64,000 nt of DNA from JBGRQA01 sp041725895 (GTDB taxonomy: Bacteria; Bacteroidota; Bacteroidia; Bacteroidales; Marinifilaceae), in assembly GCA_041725895.1 (NCBI GenBank), contig JBGRQA010000027.1:1-64000 (forward strand). Direction: 5' to 3'. The translations under genes and the position numbers were made by a program. Each line of letters begins with the position of its first letter. Within the stretch, counting starts at the first letter, position 1. The notes under the pieces were generated by a model. That model searched no databases. It was not told the origin of the DNA and was given only the letters and a program-made list of their open reading frames with translations. Positions 45,533 through 53,957 of this stretch are shown here, piece by piece.

Positions 45533-45540
45533 CAAATATA
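45533..45540 (-). promoter_or_regulatory. -7 box of era
   Basis: Minus strand reads TATATTTG, a perfect -7, 33 bases before the start at 45499. It lies 16 bases from the -33 box of the divergent riboflavin promoter. Confidence 0.6.
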
Positions 45541-45555
45541 AGACAATTAATTGAA

Positions 45556-45586
45556 TTTGTTTTTAATACCGAAAAACCTATATTTG
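45556..45586 (+). promoter_or_regulatory. riboflavin operon promoter
   Basis: TTTG at 45556-45559, 19-base spacer, TATATTTG at 45579-45586: a full match to the Bacteroidota consensus. Transcription would start shortly before the FMN riboswitch. Confidence 0.85.
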
Positions 45587-45631
45587 TACCAGATATCTCA
45601 ATACGAGAGGTATCATTACATAATTTTATTG

Positions 45632-45745
45632 TTTCTTCAGGGCAGGGTGAAATTCCCGACCGGCGGTATAGTCCGCGAATCCCGATTTAGGGATTGAACT
45701 GGTGTGATTCCAGTACCGACAGTATAGTCTGGATGGGAGAAGAAA
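45632..45745 (+). ncRNA. FMN riboswitch (RFN element)
   Basis: The conserved RFN core is present: AGGGCAGGGTGAAATTCCCG, then ACCGGCGGTATAGTCCGCG, then ACCGACAGTATAGTCTGGAT. The closing stem pairs TTTCTTC (45632-45638) with GAAGAAA (45739-45745). A terminator hairpin follows at 45811, so FMN binding probably ends transcription before ribD. Confidence 0.96.
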
Positions 45746-45810
45746 AAAACAATTGTCATTATTGGTGATAATTGCTGTTGGGATTAATCCCTCAGATAAA
45801 ATATTTATCA

Positions 45811-45847
45811 AGCCCTGAATAGTATTAAAACTGTTCAGGGCTTTTTT
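45811..45847 (+). terminator. riboswitch expression-platform terminator
   Basis: AGCCCTGAA pairs with TTCAGGGCT over a short loop, followed by TTTTTT, 17 bases before the ribD start. It is placed to switch the operon off when FMN is bound. Confidence 0.88.
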
Positions 45848-45863
45848 GTTTTTTTGAATTTTT

Positions 45864-46967
45864 ATGAAGCAAGAACTACAATACATGCAAAGAGCTTTAG
45901 AGCTCGCCAAAAAAGGAGTGGGTGGAGTGAATCCCAATCCTCTGGTTGGTGCTGTAATTGTGAAAGATGGTAAGGTGATTGGTGAAGGCTACCATGAAGT
46001 GTTTGGTGGACCTCATGCCGAGGTGAATGCCTTTGCTTCGGCCACTGAAGATGTGGAGGGAGCAACAATGTATGTTACCCTTGAACCTTGTTCCCACTTC
46101 GGGAAAACACCTCCATGTGCCGAAGCCATTGTAAAGAATAAATTAAGCAAAGTATACATAGGAATGCTGGATCCTAATCCTCTGGTTGCAGGAAGAGGAG
46201 TGAAAATCATGGAGGAGAACGGTATTGAAGTGGAGCATGGTTTTCTTGTGGAGGAATTGACCCAAATGAACCGGGTATTTTTGAAATTTATTCAAACCAA
46301 ACTTCCCTATGTTGTGATGAAAACCGCCATGACACTGGACGGGAAGATTGCAACACATACCGGCGATTCCAAATGGGTTTCCAACGATCTTTCCCGGGAA
46401 TTTGTGCACCGATTGCGAAATGAATTGGCCGGAATTATGGTAGGAGTGGATACGGTGATTGCTGATGATCCCATGCTGACGACCCGTTTGCCTAAGAAAG
46501 GACGTAATCCTATTCGTATTGTGGTGGATAGTTCGGGACGAATTCCATTGAAGTCAAAAATTTTGAACTCAGCGGAAGAGGCTGTTACTATTGTTGCTGT
46601 GACCGAAAAAGCAAGTTTGGAAAAAATTGAGGCGATTCAAACTCTTGGAAACGAAGTGTTGGTGATTGAATCCAAAGAGGATCGGGTAGATATCCAAAAT
46701 TTAATGCAGAAGCTAGGAGAACGGGGTGTGGATGGGATTCTGTTGGAAGGAGGAGCTACCCTTAACTTCTCGGCCTTGCAAGAGGGGGTTGTAGATGAAG
46801 TAGTATCCTTTATTGCGCCCAAAATTGTGGGAGGAGCTACCGCAAAGACACCAGTAGGTGGAGCAGGAATCGAAAAAATGAAACGGGCCATTGCCCTTGA
46901 GGATATTCAAATCTCCAACTGGGACAACGATCTCATGCTGGTAGGAAAAGTTAAAAAGGAGGTTTAG
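45864..46967 (+). CDS. ribD: bifunctional riboflavin deaminase/reductase RibD
   Basis: 367 residues. N-terminal deaminase domain with zinc ligands in HAE (near 50) and EPCSHFGKTPPC (73-84). C-terminal reductase domain begins near 150 (PYVVMKTAMTLDGKIATHTG) with EGGATLNF. It carries out deamination then reduction of the pyrimidine intermediate of riboflavin synthesis. First gene of the operon behind the FMN riboswitch; ribE starts five bases after its stop. Confidence 0.97.
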   Translation: MKQELQYMQRALELAKKGVGGVNPNPLVGAVIVKDGKVIGEGYHEVFGGPHAEVNAFASATEDVEGATMYVTLEPCSHFGKTPPCAEAIVKNKLSKVYIGMLDPNPLVAGRGVKIMEENGIEVEHGFLVEELTQMNRVFLKFIQTKLPYVVMKTAMTLDGKIATHTGDSKWVSNDLSREFVHRLRNELAGIMVGVDTVIADDPMLTTRLPKKGRNPIRIVVDSSGRIPLKSKILNSAEEAVTIVAVTEKASLEKIEAIQTLGNEVLVIESKEDRVDIQNLMQKLGERGVDGILLEGGATLNFSALQEGVVDEVVSFIAPKIVGGATAKTPVGGAGIEKMKRAIALEDIQISNWDNDLMLVGKVKKEV

Positions 46968-46971
46968 TAAG

Positions 46972-47628
46972 ATGTTTACAGGATTAGTAGAAGAAATCGG
47001 AACCATACGATCGATTCAGCAGGGAGCCAAATCAATAAAGCTGACTGTTTCGGCAACGAAGATTATGGATGATGTAAAGTTGGGGGATAGTATTGCTACC
47101 AATGGGGTTTGCCTTACGGTTACTTCCTTTGATTCCAAAGGATTTTCGGCCGATGTGATGCCGGAAACCATGCGTCGATCCAATCTGGGGGATCAGAAAA
47201 CAGGAAGTCGTGTAAACCTGGAACGGGCACTTCGTGTTGGAGATCGTTTGGGTGGTCATATGGTGAGTGGCCATATAGATGGAGTGGGACAGCTCGTTGG
47301 TTTTGAGGAGGAGGACAATGCCATTTGGGTGAGTATTGCCGCTTCTAAAGAGATTCTGAAATATGTAATTGAAAAGGGGTCGATTGCCATTGACGGTATC
47401 AGCCTTACGGTTGCCTATGTGGACGATAAGATATTTAAAGTATCGATTATTCCCTTGACGCAAGAAGATACTACACTTACTTCCAAAAAAGTGGGTGAAA
47501 AGATAAACCTGGAGTGTGATTTAACTGCCAAGTACATTGAAAAATTCATGTTCTACCGTGAACAGGAAGAGGAAAAGCAGGGATCGAGAATCTCTATGGA
47601 TTTTTTAAAGGAAAACGGATTTGTATAA
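46972..47628 (+). CDS. ribE: riboflavin synthase alpha subunit
   Basis: 218 residues. Two lumazine-binding repeats: MFTGLVEEIGTI with GDSIATNGVCLTV, and RVGDRLGGHMVSGHIDGVG with GSIAIDGISLTVA. It dismutates two 6,7-dimethyl-8-ribityllumazine molecules to riboflavin. Five bases after ribD and 14 bases before ribBA. Confidence 0.97.
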   Translation: MFTGLVEEIGTIRSIQQGAKSIKLTVSATKIMDDVKLGDSIATNGVCLTVTSFDSKGFSADVMPETMRRSNLGDQKTGSRVNLERALRVGDRLGGHMVSGHIDGVGQLVGFEEEDNAIWVSIAASKEILKYVIEKGSIAIDGISLTVAYVDDKIFKVSIIPLTQEDTTLTSKKVGEKINLECDLTAKYIEKFMFYREQEEEKQGSRISMDFLKENGFV

Positions 47629-47642
47629 AAATTATAGCAATT

Positions 47643-48881
47643 ATGACTTTTAATACCATTGAAGAAGCGATTGAAGACATCAAGCTGGGCAAGATGATTG
47701 TTGTGGTAGATGATGAGGATCGTGAAAATGAAGGTGACCTTTTGATGGCTGCCGAAATGGTGACCCCTGAGGCCATCAATTTTATGGCGCGTCAGGCCGG
47801 TGGTCTGATTTGTATGCCTATTATTAAAGAGCGTTTGGATGAGTTGCAGGTGGACATGATGGTTTACAACAACACCGATGCAAAGCAAACTGCTTTTACT
47901 GTGTCCATCGATGCGGCAGATTGTTCTACGGGTATTTCCGCCCACGAGCGAGCACATACTATTAAAAAGGTATTGGATCCTCAGGCTAAGCCGGAAGATT
48001 TTACTCGTCCGGGGCACATCTTCCCTTTGGTAGCACGGAAAAACGGGGTTCTGGTTCGTGCCGGACATACTGAAGCAGGTGTGGATCTGGCCCGAATGGC
48101 TGGTTTGTTTCCTGCTGCTGTAATTTGTGAGATCATGAACGAAGATGGTACCATGGCTCGTGTTCCTCAGTTGATGGAGTATGTGAAAAAGCATGACCTG
48201 AAGATTATTACTATTGCCGATTTGATTGAATACCGCCGTCGTACCGAGGTTTTGATTGAGCAGGTAACTCAAACCAATATGCCTACCAAGTACGGTGAAT
48301 TTAGAGCTTATGGCTATATAAATAAAATCAACGGAGAACATCACGTTGCTCTTGTGAAAGGGGATATAACTACTGATGAACCCGTATTGGCCCGTGTGCA
48401 CTCCGAATGTTTAACCGGGGATGCTTTCGGTTCCTTGCGATGCGATTGTGGAGATCAGTTGCAGGAGGCTCTCCGCCGAATTGATGAGGCTGGACGTGGA
48501 GTTCTTCTGTACATGCGTCAGGAAGGCCGGGGAATTGGTTTGATTAACAAGTTGCGTGCCTACCAATTGCAGGATATGGGCATGGATACTGTAGAGGCGA
48601 ATTTGGCTTTGGGATTCAAGGCTGATCTTCGTGATTATGGAATCGGTGCAGAGATATTGGCTGACTTGGGGATTAAGAAGTTGAAGTTGATGACCAACAA
48701 CCCTCTGAAAATTGCAGGTCTGAAAGGGTATGACATGGAAGTTGTTGATCGGGAGCCTATCGAAATGACTTGTAATGAGAAGAACGAGTTTTACATGCAA
48801 ACCAAGATGAAGAAGATGGGACACTTGTTGCACCAGGATATTCGCTGGAACATGCAAAACGATGATAAGAAAATAGGATAA
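47643..48881 (+). CDS. ribBA: bifunctional DHBP synthase / GTP cyclohydrolase II
   Basis: 412 residues. N-terminal DHBP synthase with DDEDRENEGDLLMAAE (near 20-36) and HERAHTI. C-terminal GTP cyclohydrolase II with zinc cysteines in HSECLTGDAFGSLRCDCGDQ and the catalytic region YMRQEGRGIGL. It supplies both branches of the riboflavin pathway, from ribulose 5-phosphate and from GTP. Confidence 0.97.
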   Translation: MTFNTIEEAIEDIKLGKMIVVVDDEDRENEGDLLMAAEMVTPEAINFMARQAGGLICMPIIKERLDELQVDMMVYNNTDAKQTAFTVSIDAADCSTGISAHERAHTIKKVLDPQAKPEDFTRPGHIFPLVARKNGVLVRAGHTEAGVDLARMAGLFPAAVICEIMNEDGTMARVPQLMEYVKKHDLKIITIADLIEYRRRTEVLIEQVTQTNMPTKYGEFRAYGYINKINGEHHVALVKGDITTDEPVLARVHSECLTGDAFGSLRCDCGDQLQEALRRIDEAGRGVLLYMRQEGRGIGLINKLRAYQLQDMGMDTVEANLALGFKADLRDYGIGAEILADLGIKKLKLMTNNPLKIAGLKGYDMEVVDREPIEMTCNEKNEFYMQTKMKKMGHLLHQDIRWNMQNDDKKIG

Positions 48882-48912
48882 TCAAAAAATAGAAAAAATA
48901 AATTGTAACGAT

Positions 48913-49374
48913 ATGAATTTAATTGAAGGCAAATTAATCGCTAAGGATCTGAAATTTGGGATCGTGGTAGGACGATTCAATGAGTTTATTGGAGGAAAAC
49001 TATTGGATGGAGCTTTGGATGCTATTAAACGTCATGGTGCCAACGAGGAGGATGTTGATGTAGCATGGGTTCCAGGTGCTTTCGAGATTCCATTGGTAGC
49101 AAAAAAAATGGTCAAATCCGAAAAGTACGATGCTGTTATCTGTTTGGGAGCAGTTATCAAAGGATCTACTCCTCACTTCGATTACGTATCCAATGAGGTA
49201 ACCAAAGGTGTAGCTCACGTTTCACTGGAGCAGGAGGTGCCTGTAATCTTTGGTGTGTTAACTACCGATACGATTGAACAAGCGATTGAAAGAGCCGGAA
49301 CCAAAGCAGGAAACAAAGGCTTCGAAGCTGCAGTTACTGGTATTGAAATGGCTAATTTGCTGAAGCAATTCTAG
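48913..49374 (+). CDS. ribH: 6,7-dimethyl-8-ribityllumazine synthase
   Basis: 153 residues. VVGRFNEFIGGKLLDGALDA, VPGAFEIPLVAKKM, GAVIKGSTPHFDYV (catalytic His) and FGVLTTDTIEQAIERAG are diagnostic. It condenses the pyrimidine with DHBP. Last gene of the operon; a strong terminator follows. Confidence 0.97.
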   Translation: MNLIEGKLIAKDLKFGIVVGRFNEFIGGKLLDGALDAIKRHGANEEDVDVAWVPGAFEIPLVAKKMVKSEKYDAVICLGAVIKGSTPHFDYVSNEVTKGVAHVSLEQEVPVIFGVLTTDTIEQAIERAGTKAGNKGFEAAVTGIEMANLLKQF

Positions 49375-49400
49375 ACTTCGAAAAGTACTAAACAAAAAGA

Positions 49401-49426
49401 AACCCGGGAATTTCCCGGGTTTTTTT
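49401..49426 (+). terminator. riboflavin operon terminator
   Basis: AACCCGGGAA pairs with TTTCCCGGGTT and runs into seven T, 26 bases past ribH. Confidence 0.94.
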
Positions 49427-49473
49427 GTGCTTTCTTGTTGTCTAATTTGAAAATAGAAGCTTCCAATTGTATT

Positions 49474-50706
49474 TTAATAGGTTTGCAACATTTTTATTTC
49501 GTCAGCAGAAAGGAAACGCCAGCGTCCTCGCGGAAGGTTCTTTTTGGTGATTCCGGCAAAGAACACTCTGTCAAGTTTGTCAACATTGTAGCCTAGATGT
49601 TCAAAGATACGACGAACAATACGGTTCTTACCAGAATGGATTTCGATTCCCACCTGACGTTTATCGTTAGGGTCTACATAGCTAATGGCATCCGATTGAA
49701 TGAATCCGTCTTCCAGTTCAAAACCGTCAGCAATCTGCTGCAGTTCATTTTTGCTGATTGGGTTGTTCAGAAAAACATGATAGATTTTCTTCTTGTTGTA
49801 GCTTGGATGGGTTAGTTTTTTGGTCAGTTCACCATCATTGGTAAAGAGCAAAACACCGGTTGTCATTCTGTCCAGGCGACCAACCGGGTAAACGCGTTCT
49901 GAGCAGGCATTTTCGATTAGGCTCATTACGGTTTTACGTCCCATAGGGTCATCCATGGTGGTCACAAAATCTTTTGGCTTGTTCAAAACCAGGTAGACTT
50001 TCGCTTCAGGGGTCAGTCGCTTGTTGTCCATTCGAACATCATCCTTCAAACTTACTTTAGTACCCACTTCGGTAACCACTTTCCCGTTGATGCTGATTCG
50101 TCCCTCGGCAATGTGCTGATCGGCTTCCCGGCGTGAACATATCCCGGTGTTGGCAATAAATTTATTCAATCGAACCATTCCATCCTTGGGAGGTTGCATT
50201 AAATGGTGCTCAAGTTGTTTCTTTTTGCTGTAATGACTTTTGCGTAGAGTTTCACGGTCAAGATTTCTTTTTTTGATGGAAGATTTTTTTCCCTCAGAAG
50301 AACCAAATTCTTGGTTAGATGTATCTCCTGATCGTTTTCTACTTCCGGAATCATTGTTTCGATCCCTGTAGCTCCGGTTGTCTTTATTGAATTTTGATTT
50401 TCTGTTGGTGCTAAAAGAGCGTTCTCCCCCTTTGTTTTGGAAGTTGGATCTTTCTCCACTTTCCTCTTTTCGGCGGTTTCTGTTACCAACTTTATTGCGA
50501 GTTCTGGGATCCTGTATTTCTTCTCCTCTTCTGTTTGAATATCTAGATTTTCTCTCCTGCTCTCCTGCTTCCTGCTGACCGGAATAATTTCGTTTTCCAG
50601 ATTCAAAGGATCTCTCCTCATCTCTTCTGCCGGCGCGGAAAGGTTTTCTTCCCTTGCCCGGTTTTTCGCTTTTGCGGAATTTCTTACTGTAGCTTCTGTC
50701 TTCCAT
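49474..50706 (-). CDS. rluB: rRNA pseudouridine synthase (RluB/RsuA type) with long basic N-terminus
   Basis: 410 residues. Residues 1-175 are low-complexity and rich in Arg, Lys, Ser, Glu and Asn, predicted disordered. An S4 RNA-binding domain follows (VRLNKFIANTGICSRREADQ), then the synthase core with catalytic Asp in VGRLDRMTTG and the closing KNRIVRRIFEHLGY. It isomerises a uridine in rRNA, probably 23S; the exact site is inferred. The disordered extension is far longer than in Escherichia coli RluB but is seen in some Bacteroidota. Confidence 0.9.
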   Translation of the reverse strand: MEDRSYSKKFRKSEKPGKGRKPFRAGRRDEERSFESGKRNYSGQQEAGEQERKSRYSNRRGEEIQDPRTRNKVGNRNRRKEESGERSNFQNKGGERSFSTNRKSKFNKDNRSYRDRNNDSGSRKRSGDTSNQEFGSSEGKKSSIKKRNLDRETLRKSHYSKKKQLEHHLMQPPKDGMVRLNKFIANTGICSRREADQHIAEGRISINGKVVTEVGTKVSLKDDVRMDNKRLTPEAKVYLVLNKPKDFVTTMDDPMGRKTVMSLIENACSERVYPVGRLDRMTTGVLLFTNDGELTKKLTHPSYNKKKIYHVFLNNPISKNELQQIADGFELEDGFIQSDAISYVDPNDKRQVGIEIHSGKNRIVRRIFEHLGYNVDKLDRVFFAGITKKNLPRGRWRFLSADEIKMLQTY

Positions 50707-50734
50707 CTCTTGAACGCTTAAAATTCTGAACCTG

Positions 50735-50742
50735 CAAAGGTA
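50735..50742 (-). promoter_or_regulatory. -7 box of the pseudouridine synthase gene
   Basis: Minus strand reads TACCTTTG, matching TAnnTTTG, about 30 bases before the start. Confidence 0.5.
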
Positions 50743-50875
50743 TTAAATATCAACTAATATTTACCAATAGCTTCTTAAAAAGACACTATAAATTGGGTAA
50801 TATCCTTTGGGGTTTTATTATTTTTACGGGAAAATTTGTAGTGAATGGAAATCTGAGGCAAAGAAATGTCTCTGA

Positions 50876-50907
50876 TTTAAAATATTTACAAACTTTACTT
50901 ATCTTTG
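50876..50907 (+). promoter_or_regulatory. glmM-like gene promoter
   Basis: TTTA at 50876-50879, 20-base spacer, TATCTTTG at 50900-50907; leader of about 50 bases. Confidence 0.5.
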
Positions 50908-50961
50908 AAAAAAGATTTAAAAAGATTAAATTGATCTATTGTTTTATAAAATTATAATAAA

Positions 50962-52350
50962 ATGGCCTTAATTAAGTCAATATCAGGAATACGTGGAACC
51001 ATTGGAGGTAAAGTAGGGGATGGATTAAGTCCTCTCGATGTGGTTAAGTTTACAGCAGCTTATGGAACCTGGGCAAAGCGAAGAAGAAATCAGGATAAAA
51101 TTCGGGTTGTAGTTGGTCGCGATGCTCGTATTTCCGGACCAATGGTGAATCAATTGGTGGTTGGCACCTTAGTTGGGTTGGGTATTGATGTAATTGAAAT
51201 TGGCTTGGCATCGACACCTACCACCGAGGTTGCAGTTACAACTGAAAAAGCAGACGGAGGTATTATTCTTACAGCCAGTCACAATCCCAAGCAATGGAAT
51301 GCGTTGAAATTATTGAATGAGAAAGGGGAGTTTTTGAATGACCAGGATGGGAAAGAAGTGTTGACTCTTGCTGAAAACGAAGATTTCCTTTTTGCTGACG
51401 TTGATGATTTGGGATCCATTGATATAATTGAGGATTATACAAAAAAGCACATCGAACAGGTTTTGGCATTGAATCTTGTGGATGTAGATGCTATTCGTAA
51501 AGCCAATTTCCGTGTAGCAGTAGATGCGGTTAATTCAGTGGGAGGGACAGCTATTCCTCAATTACTGAAAGCTCTTGGAGTTACAGAAGTAGTGGAATTG
51601 TATTGTGAACCCAATGGACAATTTCCCCACAATCCTGAACCACTGCCGGAAAACCTGACTGCTATAGCAGAAGTAATGTCGCAGGGAAGAGCCGATGTTG
51701 GTTTCGTAGTAGATCCGGACGTAGACCGTTTGGCTATCGTTAACGAAGATGGTTCTATGTTTGGAGAGGAGTATACTTTGGTGGCCGTAGCAGATTACGT
51801 ACTAAGCCATACTCCGGGAAATACTGTATCTAATCTTTCTTCGACTCGTGCCCTTAGGGATGTGACCGAAAAACACAACGGACAGTACCAGGCTTCAGCC
51901 GTGGGAGAGGTTAATGTGGTGACCCTGATGAAAGAGAATAAAGCTGTGATTGGTGGCGAAGGAAACGGGGGAGTGATTTACCCGGAAAGTCATTACGGTC
52001 GGGATGCTTTGGTTGGTGTTGCTCTTTATTTGACTCACCTGGCCAAAAGCGGATTGAAGTCTTCCGAAATGCGAGCTCAATACCCTGACTATTTCATCTC
52101 AAAAAATAAGATTGAATTGACTCCGGATATTGATGTGGATGCAGTTTTGGTAGCCATGAAAGAGAAATACAGTAATGAACAGGTGAACGATATCGATGGG
52201 GTGAAAATTGATTTTGCCAACGAATGGGTTCATCTGCGAAAATCCAATACAGAGCCTATTATTCGTATCTACTCGGAGAGTAAAAATAAGGAGCAGGCAG
52301 ATGTTTTGGCTCAAAAGATCATTGATGAGATTCAGGCTGTGATTGCCTAA
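50962..52350 (+). CDS. glmM: phosphoglucosamine mutase (phosphohexomutase)
   Basis: 462 residues. SGIRGTIGGKVG at the start, active phosphoserine in LTASHNPKQWN (near 103-113), metal loop DPDVDRL (near 252) and sugar/phosphate loops GGEGNGGVIYP and RKSNTEPIIRIYSES. It interconverts GlcN-6-P and GlcN-1-P for wall precursor synthesis; phosphoglucomutase or phosphomannomutase activity is possible because the family is close. Single gene with terminator. Confidence 0.88.
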   Translation: MALIKSISGIRGTIGGKVGDGLSPLDVVKFTAAYGTWAKRRRNQDKIRVVVGRDARISGPMVNQLVVGTLVGLGIDVIEIGLASTPTTEVAVTTEKADGGIILTASHNPKQWNALKLLNEKGEFLNDQDGKEVLTLAENEDFLFADVDDLGSIDIIEDYTKKHIEQVLALNLVDVDAIRKANFRVAVDAVNSVGGTAIPQLLKALGVTEVVELYCEPNGQFPHNPEPLPENLTAIAEVMSQGRADVGFVVDPDVDRLAIVNEDGSMFGEEYTLVAVADYVLSHTPGNTVSNLSSTRALRDVTEKHNGQYQASAVGEVNVVTLMKENKAVIGGEGNGGVIYPESHYGRDALVGVALYLTHLAKSGLKSSEMRAQYPDYFISKNKIELTPDIDVDAVLVAMKEKYSNEQVNDIDGVKIDFANEWVHLRKSNTEPIIRIYSESKNKEQADVLAQKIIDEIQAVIA

Positions 52351-52688
52351 TTTGGATCACGCATCTTTATGTCAACTATTCTTAAGATTCCAAATCAATA
52401 ACTGTTTCTATCGCTTTTGAAAATCTTCACGGTATATTCGGTTGGTGGGATTTTGGAGATTGAAGGATCGTTGGCACGTGGATGAATGAAACCAAATACA
52501 ACTTAACTTAAATTGCAATCGGATTTTTCCGGTTGCAATTTTTTTTATACTGAGTTTTTCCCTGTATTTTGGTCTTTTCTTTTAAGCTGGTACTGTAATC
52601 CACTGATTTCGATTCATTATTCCCAGGATAGTGTAGTGAAAGGTATTTGAGGTTCCGGTTTTTGATAGGATTCATAAAAACTGATATC
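52351..52688. other. intergenic region after glmM
   Basis: About 340 bases without a gene; it contains the glmM terminator at 52510-52547. No promoter box for the export operon is clear. Confidence 0.4.
52510..52547 (+). terminator. glmM terminator
   Basis: AAATTGCAATCGG pairs with CCGGTTGCAATTT with one mismatch around ATTTTT, followed by TTTTTT. Confidence 0.9.
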
Positions 52689-53957
52689 ATGAAGCGAAAG
52701 CTATACTTAGGGGGAGGTCTTTTGGCCTGCTCGCTTTTCATTGTCTGGTTTCTGAGCGGAGGTTCTTCCGACGAAAGTGCCAATATTCAATCTGTAGTTA
52801 AAAAGGGGCGCTTTGATGTAGTGGTGACGACCACCGGGGAGTTGAGTGCAAAAACATCAGAAAATATTAATGGCCCCGAAGGTTTACGGAATACCAGGAT
52901 TTACCAGGTGAAGATTACAGATTTAGTTCCGGAGGGTACTTTGGTACAACCTGGTGATTATGTTGCCACTCTTGATCGGTCTGAGGTTGAGGCTCGATTA
53001 AAGGATGTGGAGAGTGAGTACCAGAAGAATGAATCCCAATATACCAAGACACGTCTGGATACAACCATGCAATTGCGTACGGCAAGAAATGAATTGATCA
53101 ACATGAAGTTTTCTCTGGAGGAGAAGAGAATCGTGTTGGAACAGTCTAAGTACGAGCCCCCCGCAACCATTCGACAAGCACAAATAGATTTGGATAAGGC
53201 GAAGCGATCCTATGACCAGGCGGTGAAAGATTACGACCTCAAACAGCAACAGGCTGTTGCCTTAATGCAGGAAGTTAAGGCAACTTTTTCAAAAATCACT
53301 CGTCGGAGACAGGAACTGATGGATGTGATCGATCAGTTTGAAATCCATGCGCCCAAATCGGGGATGGTGATCTATTATAAGGAGTGGAATGGGAATAAAA
53401 GGAAGGTGGGGTCGCAGATTTCTCCCTGGGATCCTACGGTGGCAACTTTGCCGGATTTGAGTTCCATGGTTTCCAAGACTTATGTGAATGAAATTGATAT
53501 TAGTAAGGTAAAGAAAGGGCAGAAAGTAAAAGTTGGTGTGGATGCCTTTCCAGACCGAAAATACAATGGCGAGGTAATTGAAATAGCCAATGTTGGAGAA
53601 CAATTGTCGGGTAGTGATGCTAAAGTATTCGAAGTTGTTATACAAGTGCATGAGTCTGATTCTATTTTACGACCAGGAATGACCACAGCCAATACTATTT
53701 ATACGGCCAGCCACGAAGACGTTCTATATGTTCCCTTGGAAGCCTTACATGCCAATGATAGTTTGAGCTATGTGTATTGTAAGGATGGCTTTTCTTTTGT
53801 AAAGCAGATTGTAGTTCCCGGGATATCCAATGAAAATGAAGTGATCATTACCCAGGGACTGCAAGAGGGAGAACAGGTGTTGCTTAACAGACCGGATCGT
53901 GCAGAGGATTTGGATTATCAAGGTTTGGAACTTGTAGGTACGATAAACAGGAATTAA
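52689..53957 (+). CDS. HlyD/MacA-type periplasmic adaptor
   Basis: 422 residues from the ATG at 52689. An N-terminal anchor helix (YLGGGLLACSLFIVWFLSGG), then barrel and lipoyl parts interrupted by a long coiled coil (about 105-215, VEARLKDVESEYQKNESQYT and beyond), then HAPKSGMVIYY and beta-rich membrane-proximal domains. It links an inner-membrane exporter to an outer-membrane channel. The stop overlaps the permease start (TAATG). Confidence 0.88.
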   Translation: MKRKLYLGGGLLACSLFIVWFLSGGSSDESANIQSVVKKGRFDVVVTTTGELSAKTSENINGPEGLRNTRIYQVKITDLVPEGTLVQPGDYVATLDRSEVEARLKDVESEYQKNESQYTKTRLDTTMQLRTARNELINMKFSLEEKRIVLEQSKYEPPATIRQAQIDLDKAKRSYDQAVKDYDLKQQQAVALMQEVKATFSKITRRRQELMDVIDQFEIHAPKSGMVIYYKEWNGNKRKVGSQISPWDPTVATLPDLSSMVSKTYVNEIDISKVKKGQKVKVGVDAFPDRKYNGEVIEIANVGEQLSGSDAKVFEVVIQVHESDSILRPGMTTANTIYTASHEDVLYVPLEALHANDSLSYVYCKDGFSFVKQIVVPGISNENEVIITQGLQEGEQVLLNRPDRAEDLDYQGLELVGTINRN

